From positions 1 through 7,147 of the forward strand of contig CAMEUH010000126.1 of NCBI GenBank assembly GCA_945938055.1: a stretch of 7,147 bases of DNA. Reading direction: 5' to 3'. Positions 1 to 6,407 of the stretch are shown in pieces. Position 1 is the stretch's first letter. Every line of letters begins with the position of its first letter. The notes beneath the pieces were generated by a model. The model was not told the origin of the DNA. It did no database searches and saw nothing but the letters and a program-made list of their open reading frames with translations. Made by a program: the position numbers and the translations under genes. The stretch is from an uncultured Eubacteriaceae bacterium. Its GTDB lineage: Bacteria > Bacillota > Clostridia > Lachnospirales > Lachnospiraceae.

Positions 1-325
1 CATCAGAAGTGTTCTGAATATTAGCAACATACGTTTCCAATGCATCCAGACACTGAAACAGAATATCCGCAAGACCACTGGAAACCTTCATCTTGCCATT
101 CCGAATCTCAGATAACACATTTTCCATGTTATGGGTCAGATTCTGCATTCTCTTGTATCCCATGGTACCAGCCATTCCCTTTAAGGTATGGGCTGCACGG
201 AATATTTCATTAATTGTGTCCTTGTTTTCTGGTTCCTTCTCCAGAATCATCAGTTCATCGCTAAGGGACTGTAAATGTTCCTTAGACTCATCAATAAAAA
301 TCTCTAAATACTGGCTTACGTCCAT
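1..325 (-). CDS. cheA: Chemotaxis histidine kinase CheA, N-terminal part (P1/HPt domain), cut by the window edge
   Basis: CheA autophosphorylates on a histidine of its P1 domain in response to chemoreceptors and passes the phosphate to CheY and CheB. Only the first 108 codons are visible; P2 to P5 (dimerisation, ATPase, CheW-binding) lie beyond the left edge. The visible part starts MDVSQYLEIF and is an acidic helical HPt domain. The phospho-acceptor motif AAHTLKGMAG places the reactive histidine at residue 46 (codon at 188-190). The start is the ATG at 325-323, one base after the cheB stop (TGA A ATG). A GGGGG tract inside the cheB 3' end, 9 bases upstream, can serve as Shine-Dalgarno. The tight junction suggests translational coupling, giving matched amounts of CheB and CheA. 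The HPt motif plus its neighbour cheB make the identity very likely; only the missing kinase core leaves doubt. Confidence 0.95.
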   Translation of the reverse strand, partial: MDVSQYLEIFIDESKEHLQSLSDELMILEKEPENKDTINEIFRAAHTLKGMAGTMGYKRMQNLTHNMENVLSEIRNGKMKVSSGLADILFQCLDALETYVANIQNTSD

Positions 326-326
326 T

Positions 327-1391
327 TCAAGACACCCCCACGTTCTTAATAATTGCATCGGCGATTTCATCAAGAGGTCTGACCTCATCAACTAATCCCG
401 ACTCGGCGATTGCCTTTGGCATCCCATACACAACGCATGATTTTTCATCCTGTGCAATCACATATACTCGTTTTCTGGCCGCAAGATTCGTAATGCCTCT
501 GGTACCATCTGCTCCCATACCGGTGAGTACCACACAGGTAATTTCATCAAAATCTGTGTGTACCAGAGAATCATACATGACATTGGCACATGGTCTTAAT
601 GCGTCAATCGGAGGATTATCATTCAACTGAATGCGGTAATTTCCTGCTTCCTTTACAATCTCCATGTGACGTCCGCCCGGGGCAATATACACATGCCCGT
701 TTTCAAGAATTTCTCCATCCCGTGCTTCCGATACCCTGACCTTGCTGATTTCGTTCAGCCTCTGTGCCAATGATAAGGTAAACCCCTTTGGCATGTGCTG
801 GACAAGAACCATCGGTGCATCCATGTTTGCCGGCAGCTTTGGAATCACACTTTGCAATGATTTTGGCCCGCCGGTGGAACACGCCAGGGCAATCAGTTTA
901 TTTCCTCTCGCCCTAACCGGAGCTGCATTTCTTCTTTCAAAACGCTTTACTTTCACTTCCTGCTTTATCTGTACCTTCTGGACATCAAATCCACAGGCAA
1001 CATCCAGCGTGGAAAGCAGCTGTGTTTTAAAATCTTCCCCGGTAACTTTTGCATAATTAACCGGCTTCGTCACGAAATCAAATGCTCCCAGTTCCAGTGC
1101 CTGAATTGTTTCAGACGCCCCTTCTACTGCAAGAGTGCTTACCACAATCGTCTTATGCTTTACATGGTATTTCTGAAGTTTCTCCAGGACTTCCAACCCC
1201 GTCATTTTCGGCATGTTAATGTCCATGATGATGGCATCATATTCTTCCGGATTCTTCGTGATTTTTTCCAATCCTTCCAATCCGTCTCTTGCTATGCCTG
1301 CAACCTCATATTCACTTCGTGTTTTAATTATATCAGATATAACCCTTCTCATGAGTGCAGAGTCATCAATAATCAATATTTTTTTGCCCAT
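327..1391 (-). CDS. cheB: Chemotaxis response regulator protein-glutamate methylesterase CheB
   Basis: CheB removes methyl groups from (and deamidates) glutamyl residues of chemoreceptors, opposing CheR, and is switched on by phosphate from CheA. It is 354 aa, a normal length. Residues 1-110 are a receiver domain: acidic pocket D9/D10, phospho-acceptor D57 in IIMDINMPKMTG, and the conserved lysine K109 in FVTKP. A basic linker (about 135-164) joins the C-terminal methylesterase domain. By family alignment its catalytic triad is S172 (CSTGGP), H199 (QHMPKGFT) and D295 (TGMGADG). The residue before the catalytic serine is Cys, where many homologues have Ala or Thr. The start ATG at 1391-1389 follows the PilZ gene by 11 bp; its AGGA Shine-Dalgarno overlaps that gene's TAG stop. 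No cheR is visible in the window. CheB is a soluble cytoplasmic enzyme that acts at receptor arrays. Confidence 0.98.
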   Translation of the reverse strand: MGKKILIIDDSALMRRVISDIIKTRSEYEVAGIARDGLEGLEKITKNPEEYDAIIMDINMPKMTGLEVLEKLQKYHVKHKTIVVSTLAVEGASETIQALELGAFDFVTKPVNYAKVTGEDFKTQLLSTLDVACGFDVQKVQIKQEVKVKRFERRNAAPVRARGNKLIALACSTGGPKSLQSVIPKLPANMDAPMVLVQHMPKGFTLSLAQRLNEISKVRVSEARDGEILENGHVYIAPGGRHMEIVKEAGNYRIQLNDNPPIDALRPCANVMYDSLVHTDFDEITCVVLTGMGADGTRGITNLAARKRVYVIAQDEKSCVVYGMPKAIAESGLVDEVRPLDEIADAIIKNVGVS

Positions 1392-1402
1392 TTTTACACG
1401 TC

Positions 1403-2137
1403 CTATTCCATCTTTCTTTTTCGAATGTTTCGTTCTTCTTTAAAAATATACTTAATCAGCATTTCCCTTTCTGCATCTTTAATCTGCACAAACTCAATGC
1501 GATTTTCATATACATTTTCCTTACCTCTGGCATTGGTTGAAGCTACAACCTTGGCAACAGCTTCGCATGGATATGTCACATCATCAATGACAAGATTCAA
1601 ATGTACCATGATTTTATCCCCCGAATTCAGGCGTTCTTTTGCCACAAAACGAACGCCGCCTCCACTGATATCCAGCGTGACTCCTGCTGCATATGGCCGT
1701 TCCTGCATTTCATCGGAAATTTTTCCCATGGTACGGAAGAACTTTTCATCTTCTTCTCCAAACAGCTTATATTGAATCTCAATATTCGTTTCCAGACGGA
1801 AAAACTGCCTTCTCTGGTACTTTTTCAAATCCGAAAGCATTCTTACAACCAGCACGTAAACATTATTACTTTTATAACGGTTAACAATTTCTGCATTGGC
1901 TGCATAAATTCCTTTTTTCGCATAAAAATAGAGCTCATAACGTGCACCTACCGATAACGGAACCAGCTTTCCCTCAAAAATCGGCATTGCAATATATAAT
2001 ACGTCATCTTCCTCTTCATCAAATTCCAGAAGCTGACTGACATATACCCGTTCTGATTCATTTTTCTCAGAATTTAAGCGTTTACTTATTTCCCGCATTT
2101 CTATTTTATTGCCCAGCGCTAAAATTTCTGCCATCAT
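1403..2137 (-). CDS. PilZ-domain c-di-GMP-binding protein, YcgR/YpfA-like flagellar brake
   Basis: This predicted cyclic-di-GMP receptor has the two-domain YcgR layout and is 244 aa long. The N-terminal half (about 1-100) resembles the YcgR N-terminal domain, with a beta-rich stretch around the IAMPIFEGKLVPL segment (49-61). The C-terminal PilZ domain carries both ligand-binding motifs: the arginine motif R109-R110-x-x-x-R114 and D156-x-S158-x-x-G161 (DISGGG). In known family members (E. coli YcgR, B. subtilis YpfA/DgrA) the c-di-GMP-bound protein slows or stops the flagellar motor. That function is inferred here from the family and from the position between flhG and cheB. The start at 2137 is favoured by AGGAG 8 bases upstream; a second Met codon follows immediately, so the start could shift by one residue. 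The C-terminus is strongly basic. No membrane segment is seen. I left the gene symbol empty because naming (ycgR, ypfA, dgrA, flgZ) varies. Confidence 0.9.
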   Translation of the reverse strand: MMAEILALGNKIEMREISKRLNSEKNESERVYVSQLLEFDEEEDDVLYIAMPIFEGKLVPLSVGARYELYFYAKKGIYAANAEIVNRYKSNNVYVLVVRMLSDLKKYQRRQFFRLETNIEIQYKLFGEEDEKFFRTMGKISDEMQERPYAAGVTLDISGGGVRFVAKERLNSGDKIMVHLNLVIDDVTYPCEAVAKVVASTNARGKENVYENRIEFVQIKDAEREMLIKYIFKEERNIRKRKME

Positions 2138-2145
2138 GAATGATT

Positions 2146-2150
2146 CTCCT
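2146..2150 (-). promoter_or_regulatory. Ribosome binding site of the PilZ gene
   Basis: On the minus strand AGGAG sits 8 bases before the ATG at 2137, inside the 16-bp gap after the flhG stop. It is the only strong site nearby and fixes the start to the tandem ATG ATG at 2137/2134. An out-of-frame ATG that directly follows the flhG stop has no such site. Confidence 0.75.
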
Positions 2151-2153
2151 CAT

Positions 2154-3032
2154 TTATCTTCTACGATTAAAAACATTTATAAAAAATCTGCCTACTCCGA
2201 CTTTCTGACTGTAACCATTGTCATTATTTTCATCCAGAAGCTTTGCGATTTCGGCATACGCCCTTGTTGATGGAGCTCCCGGATACATGATGGACACCGG
2301 TTTTTGCTTCATGACAGCCTTAGTAACCGAAGAATCTAACGGAATGCATCCCAGCATGGTAAGATTAATGTTTAAAAAACGATTCACAACCATGTTCAGT
2401 TTTTCAAACAGATTCCTGCCTTCATTATATGAGTTCACACGGTTACACAGCACTTTAATCTGTGTGTCATTCTTATTAAATCCCGGAAACATATTCAATG
2501 CCTTTAATAAAGCATATGCATCCGTGATGGATGTCGGTTCGGGTGTTGTAACCAGAAGAACCTCCGCGCTTGCCGCCACAAATTCCAGCACACTTGGAGC
2601 AATTCCTGCACCGGTATCAATAATGACTACATCCGCCATTCGTTCCAGCTCAGACATTTTATAAACCAGACGCTTAATCTGTTCATTATCCAGATTTACC
2701 AGCTTTGCAATTCCGGAGCCTCCGGAAATAAATCCAACACCTTCCGGTCCCTGCATGATAATATCTTTCAGTTCTTTTCCCTTATACATGATATCCGACA
2801 GATTGTACTGCGGAATCACACCAAACATGACCTCTACATTTGCCAGTCCAAAGTCTGCATCCAGAATAATGACTTTTTTCCCAAGTTTTCGAAACTGTAA
2901 TGCAAGATTAATGGCTGTACTGGACTTTCCGACGCCACCCTTACCGCTTGTAACCGTGATGACCCTTGCATTGCTAACCAGTTTCTGATTCTGATGTTTA
3001 ATTATATTTCTTAAACCTTCAGCCTGATCCAT
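2154..3032 (-). CDS. flhG: MinD-like ATPase FlhG (YlxH), flagellar number and site regulator
   Basis: FlhG is a membrane-associated ParA/MinD-type ATPase that limits flagellar number and stimulates the GTPase FlhF. I chose the ATG at 3032, giving 292 aa, although the frame is open with an ATG as far up as 3095. This start is one base after the flhF stop, has GGAGG 11 bases upstream, and puts the DQAxxLR activator motif (DQAEGLR, residues 2-8) at the extreme N-terminus, where the family has it. Numbered from this start, the deviant Walker A KGGVGKS is at 31-37. The ATPase aspartates lie in LDADFG (58-62) and IIDTGAG (137-143). The last ~17 residues (VGRFFINVFNRRR) look like the amphipathic membrane-targeting helix known from FlhG. 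An ATG at 3041 (Met-Cys-Ser-Met) is a less likely start because the Shine-Dalgarno is only 2 bases away. Pairing with flhF is the usual arrangement. Confidence 0.95.
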   Translation of the reverse strand: MDQAEGLRNIIKHQNQKLVSNARVITVTSGKGGVGKSSTAINLALQFRKLGKKVIILDADFGLANVEVMFGVIPQYNLSDIMYKGKELKDIIMQGPEGVGFISGGSGIAKLVNLDNEQIKRLVYKMSELERMADVVIIDTGAGIAPSVLEFVAASAEVLLVTTPEPTSITDAYALLKALNMFPGFNKNDTQIKVLCNRVNSYNEGRNLFEKLNMVVNRFLNINLTMLGCIPLDSSVTKAVMKQKPVSIMYPGAPSTRAYAEIAKLLDENNDNGYSQKVGVGRFFINVFNRRR

Positions 3033-3033
3033 A

Positions 3034-4263
3034 CTACACATTTCCTCCAAGCAGCTGTTTTGCCAGCTTCTGTACGTTAATTGTTTCAATGTCATCCGGT
3101 ACGTTCTGTCCTGCAGTCGTATAGGACAGACGTGCCCCGGTAAGAAGTTTGATATTCAGTATATTTCCCAGTGTACAGGTTTCATCCAGTTTCGTAAATA
3201 ATAACTTATATTCTCCAAGATTCTCATATGCCTTGGCAATGCTAATCAGATCCCGGTACTTTGTTGTGACACTCAAAACCAGAAAGACCTCTGAGTCAAT
3301 ATGATTTTCTTCACTCTTGATAGACTTATACAAATCAATGACAGCATCCTTCTGCTCTGTGTTCTTATGGGATCTTCCTGCCGTATCAACCAGAATCAGG
3401 TCATAGTCCTTAAATTCATCCAATGCATTCTTTAATTCTTCCTCCGTATAAACCACACGAACCGGTACATCCAGAATATTCGCATAGGTATTCAGCTGCT
3501 CCACGGCAGCAATACGATAGGTATCCGAAGTGATAAATGCTACTTTTTTATGTTCATTCAATTTGAATTTTGACGCAATCTTTGCAATGGTAGTGGTCTT
3601 TCCAACACCCGTTGTTCCCACAAAAAACACAACTTTCTGGTGTTCCTTTAACGTGATGATATCTGCTTCTCCCAGTTTTAAAATTATCTTCTGATACACA
3701 CCCGCAAGAATACTGTCAATATTAGACTCCTTTTTCAGCGAGCTTTCAATTTCATTCACAATGGCATTGGCATAACGCTCATCCACTTCATTGTCAATCA
3801 GCTTGTTGTATACAAGACGTAGTGTCTTAATGTTATTATTCATGGCTGCCTGACGAGGATCATCCGATTCATCATTAAAGTTCTTGTCTTCTTCACCGGC
3901 ACTATTTTCTTCTTTCTTGTCCCTGCCTTTTTCCTTCATCTGGCTCTTTAACATTTCCGATAAATTATCCAGTTTCCGTTCAATTTCCTCTGAAGACGGC
4001 TTTACGTCAATATTTTCATCTGCCGCAACGTCAATATGCTGTTTTGCGGCATTCATGACCGGCTTTTTCTCATTAATTTCCTGCACAAAATCCTTTTCTT
4101 CCAGGGCTGCAGTAATTTCTACCCGGTCTTTCTTAAACAGTCGCATGATTCCACGCTGTTTAATGGTCTTCACATTTAAAACCACCGCCTGGGCACCAAG
4201 TTCTGCCTTTGCTTTCATGACCGCTTCTGTTTCTGTCTGTGCTTCAAATTTCTTTACTATCAT
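3034..4263 (-). CDS. flhF: Flagellar biosynthesis SRP-type GTPase FlhF
   Basis: FlhF is the third member of the SRP GTPase group (with Ffh and FtsY). In the family it marks the site of flagellar assembly at the membrane and is activated by FlhG. The protein is 409 aa. An N-terminal B domain (about 1-60) is followed by a highly charged linker rich in Glu, Lys and Asp (about 60-135), then the helical N domain and the G domain. GTPase motifs are intact: P-loop GTTGVGKT (216-223), DTYRIAAVEQL (247-257), DTAGR (293-297) and TKLDE (357-361). The last separates it from plain MinD/ParA proteins. The ATG at 4263-4261 follows the flhA TAA by one base (TAA G ATG). Only a weak GGGATGG-like site precedes it, so translation probably depends on ribosomes ending flhA. 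It overlaps nothing if flhG starts at 3032. Confidence 0.97.
   Translation of the reverse strand: MIVKKFEAQTETEAVMKAKAELGAQAVVLNVKTIKQRGIMRLFKKDRVEITAALEEKDFVQEINEKKPVMNAAKQHIDVAADENIDVKPSSEEIERKLDNLSEMLKSQMKEKGRDKKEENSAGEEDKNFNDESDDPRQAAMNNNIKTLRLVYNKLIDNEVDERYANAIVNEIESSLKKESNIDSILAGVYQKIILKLGEADIITLKEHQKVVFFVGTTGVGKTTTIAKIASKFKLNEHKKVAFITSDTYRIAAVEQLNTYANILDVPVRVVYTEEELKNALDEFKDYDLILVDTAGRSHKNTEQKDAVIDLYKSIKSEENHIDSEVFLVLSVTTKYRDLISIAKAYENLGEYKLLFTKLDETCTLGNILNIKLLTGARLSYTTAGQNVPDDIETINVQKLAKQLLGGNV
3044..3048 (-). promoter_or_regulatory. Ribosome binding site of flhG, inside the flhF 3' end
   Basis: On the minus strand GGAGG lies 11 bases before the ATG at 3032 and 2 bases before the alternative ATG at 3041. 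It encodes the two glycines near the FlhF C-terminus. The spacing favours the 3032 start, somewhat on the long side, and argues against the far upstream ATG at 3095. Confidence 0.7.
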
Positions 4264-4264
4264 C

Positions 4265-6298
4265 TTATGCTGTCACCATCCCAACTGACTGTAATTCCAC
4301 ATTTGAATCGACTTCATTATATGAAATTACTATGATATCTTTAAAATAATCACTTGCCAGCTTGCGAAAATACATTCTCACAATTGGCGAAGTAATAACG
4401 ATTGGACTCTTTCCCATGCTTTCAAGCTTATTCAGCTCTGTTTCCACCGAATTCATGATTTTCTTCACACGATCCGGTGCCAGGGTAAGATAAGCTCCCT
4501 GTTCGGTCTGTTTGACAGAATTCATGATTTCCTGTTCAATTACCGGATCCAGCGTCACAACACTGGTTGTTTCATTTGGTGCGAAATACTTGCTGGATAT
4601 GGTACGCTTCAAGCTCTGTCTCACATATTCCGTAAGAATGTCCGTGTCCCTGGTTGCTCCTGCATGATCTGCAATGGTTTCAAAAATCGTCACCAGATCA
4701 CGGATGGAAATACCTTCACGCAGCAGATTCTGAAGTACTTTCTGAATCTCGCCCACGCCAACCAGCTTTGGTATCAGTTCCTCCACAACCGTGGAATTGC
4801 TTTCCTTAACATTATTAATAAGATTCTGTACATCCTGTCTTGTAAGAAGCTCTGCAATATGTTCACGAATCACTTCCGTAAGATGCGTTGCGATAATAGA
4901 CGGCGCATCTACCACGGTATAACCAAGAGATTCTGCACGTTCACGCTGGCTTTCCGTAATCCAGATTGCCGGCAGATGGAACGACGGCTCAAAGGTTGGA
5001 ATTCCGGTAATCTCCTCTTCCACATATCCCGGATTCATCGCCATGTAATGGTCAAATAGGATTTCTCCTTCACTCACCTGAATTCCTTTAATCTTAATAA
5101 TATACTGATTTGGATTCAGCTGAATGTTATCTCTCAGACGGATAATCGGTACCACGGTACCAAGCTCTAAGGCAATCTGACGCCGTATCATGACAACACG
5201 GTCCAGAAGGTCTCCGCCTTGATTCACGTCAGCGAGCGGTATGATTCCATAACCAAATTCGAGTTCAATCGGGTCAACAGACAGCAGGGAAGTAACATTT
5301 TCCGGCTTTCGGATTTCTTTTGCCTGCTCCTCTTCCGATTCCACTTCACTTTCAATCGACTTGACACCTTCCCTCTTCTTGGTCATGGCTCCTATCACAA
5401 TAAAGCTGATACCAAAAAGACCAAAGACTACTGTCGGAAGTGGTGTTGTAATTCCAAGAACCAGCATGGTTGCTCCAACCATGAACAGTACATTTCCCAT
5501 GGAAAACAATTCTCCCACCAGCAAATCCGAAAGACCTTCTTCCTTTGCCCCTTTGGTTACGAGAATACCGGTTGAAAGAGAAATGAGCAGAGACGGAATC
5601 TGACTCACCAGGCCATCACCAATGGTAAGAATGGCATACTTATCCAGAGCCTCTGCAATCGCAAGGTTCTGACGCGTCACCCCCATGATGATTCCGCCTA
5701 CAAGGTTAATCACCGTAATGATAAGGCCTGCCGTGGCATCACCTTTTACATATTTGGTTGCACCATCCATGGCCCCAAAGAAACTGGACTCTTCCTGAAT
5801 CTTCTTTCTTCGTTCAATGGCCTCCTTATCGGTAATGGCACCTGTATTTAAATCGGCATCGATTGCCATCTGCTTACCTGGCATTGCATCCAGTGTAAAT
5901 CTTGCAGTAACTTCAGATACTCGCTCTGAACCTTTATTAATAACAATAAACTGTACAATCAGCAAAATAACGAAAATAATGGCACCGATAACCAAATCGT
6001 TACCACCGACGAACTCTCCAAACGCCGTTACAACTTCTCCCGGGTCACCTGTTGATAAAATCAAACGGGTCGAGGACACATTGAGCGAAATACGAAAAAT
6101 CGTAGTAAACAAAAGCATCGTTGGAAATGCCGCCATGTCCAGAACCTCTTTTGAGTAAAGCGAATTAAAAAGTATGACAAAGGCAAAGCCCATGTTTAAC
6201 GCAATCATCACATCCAGAAGCCCAGAAGGAATAGGAACAATAAAGAAAACCACAGCCGCAAGAATATAAATTCCGATTGCAAGATCTGTTTTTCTCAC
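4265..6298 (-). CDS. flhA: Flagellar type III export gate protein FlhA
   Basis: FlhA forms the nonameric export gate of the flagellar type III secretion system. Its membrane part couples proton flow to export and its cytoplasmic ring docks substrate-chaperone complexes. At 677 aa it is full length. Residues 1-305 hold several hydrophobic membrane segments (for example about 8-24, 28-46, 101-120, 190-206, 268-302). Between them are the FHIPEP-family signature around ARFTLDAMPGKQMAIDADLN (132-151) and the conserved YVKGDA motif; D187 there probably matches the essential D208 of Salmonella FlhA. A Glu-rich linker (about 307-335) leads to the cytoplasmic domain (about 340-677). The start is GTG at 6298-6296, chosen because a perfect AGGAGG lies 8 bases upstream. 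An ATG 7 bases further up is out of frame. The gene is preceded by a 109-bp gap with a promoter-like sequence and is tightly joined to flhF. Confidence 0.98.
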   Translation of the reverse strand: MRKTDLAIGIYILAAVVFFIVPIPSGLLDVMIALNMGFAFVILFNSLYSKEVLDMAAFPTMLLFTTIFRISLNVSSTRLILSTGDPGEVVTAFGEFVGGNDLVIGAIIFVILLIVQFIVINKGSERVSEVTARFTLDAMPGKQMAIDADLNTGAITDKEAIERRKKIQEESSFFGAMDGATKYVKGDATAGLIITVINLVGGIIMGVTRQNLAIAEALDKYAILTIGDGLVSQIPSLLISLSTGILVTKGAKEEGLSDLLVGELFSMGNVLFMVGATMLVLGITTPLPTVVFGLFGISFIVIGAMTKKREGVKSIESEVESEEEQAKEIRKPENVTSLLSVDPIELEFGYGIIPLADVNQGGDLLDRVVMIRRQIALELGTVVPIIRLRDNIQLNPNQYIIKIKGIQVSEGEILFDHYMAMNPGYVEEEITGIPTFEPSFHLPAIWITESQRERAESLGYTVVDAPSIIATHLTEVIREHIAELLTRQDVQNLINNVKESNSTVVEELIPKLVGVGEIQKVLQNLLREGISIRDLVTIFETIADHAGATRDTDILTEYVRQSLKRTISSKYFAPNETTSVVTLDPVIEQEIMNSVKQTEQGAYLTLAPDRVKKIMNSVETELNKLESMGKSPIVITSPIVRMYFRKLASDYFKDIIVISYNEVDSNVELQSVGMVTA

Positions 6299-6306
6299 GA
6301 TTCATT

Positions 6307-6312
6307 CCTCCT
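6307..6312 (-). promoter_or_regulatory. Ribosome binding site of flhA that decides the GTG start
   Basis: A full AGGAGG on the minus strand stands 8 bases before GTG at 6298. The nearby ATG (6305-6303) begins one base after the AGGAGG and is out of frame with FlhA. Spacing and frame therefore both select the GTG codon. Confidence 0.8.
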
Positions 6313-6328
6313 CTAAAAAATGTCATAT

Positions 6329-6356
6329 AGTATAGTATAACACGAAATCATGTTAA
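6329..6356 (-). promoter_or_regulatory. Putative vegetative (sigma-A type) promoter for flhA and downstream genes
   Basis: On the minus strand TTAACA (6356-6351) and TATACT (6334-6329) are separated by 16 bases; each matches the -35 and -10 consensus at five of six positions. An overlapping TATACT at 6339-6334 is preceded by TG and one base, an extended -10. A/T-rich sequence lies upstream of the -35. Initiation would fall near 6322, leaving a leader of about 24 bases with the flhA AGGAGG. I saw no sigma-28 (TAAA...CCGATA) match in the gap. The call rests on pattern only; A/T-rich gaps produce such matches by chance. Confidence 0.5.
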
Positions 6357-6407
6357 ATGACTATCTATTTATGCAAAAAAATATAAATTTCGACAAAAGG
6401 GGCAGAA

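Noticed and set aside
742..1056. Plus-strand open frame antisense to the CheB catalytic domain
   Set aside because: It lies wholly within cheB, with no family resemblance and no sign of its own ribosome binding site; best explained as a complement-frame artefact.
1155..1775. Plus-strand open frame of 206 codons antisense to cheB and the PilZ gene
   Set aside because: It spans two well-supported minus-strand genes and their junction, has no recognisable domain, and its Ser/Phe/Cys-rich composition is typical of a shadow frame.
2106..2153. A 15-codon minus-strand open frame whose ATG directly follows the flhG stop (TAA ATG) and overlaps the PilZ gene start
   Set aside because: It has no ribosome binding site at a sensible distance, and the AGGAG there is correctly spaced for the PilZ start instead. 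Probably chance.
3884..4288. Plus-strand open frame of 134 codons antisense to the FlhF N-terminal region
   Set aside because: Its Ser/Phe-rich protein is the complement of the Glu/Lys-rich FlhF linker, a classic shadow.
5148..5161. Inverted repeat GGTACC-AC-GGTACC
   Set aside because: It falls inside flhA and simply encodes the Gly-Thr-Val-Val-Pro stretch (380-384); the loop is too short and nothing links it to regulation.
6379..6390. A/T-only hairpin AAAT-TTAT-ATTT followed by T residues after the flhB stop, considered as a terminator
   Set aside because: The stem is four A-T pairs with no G-C pair, too weak for an intrinsic terminator; it is better seen as A/T-rich sequence upstream of the putative promoter.
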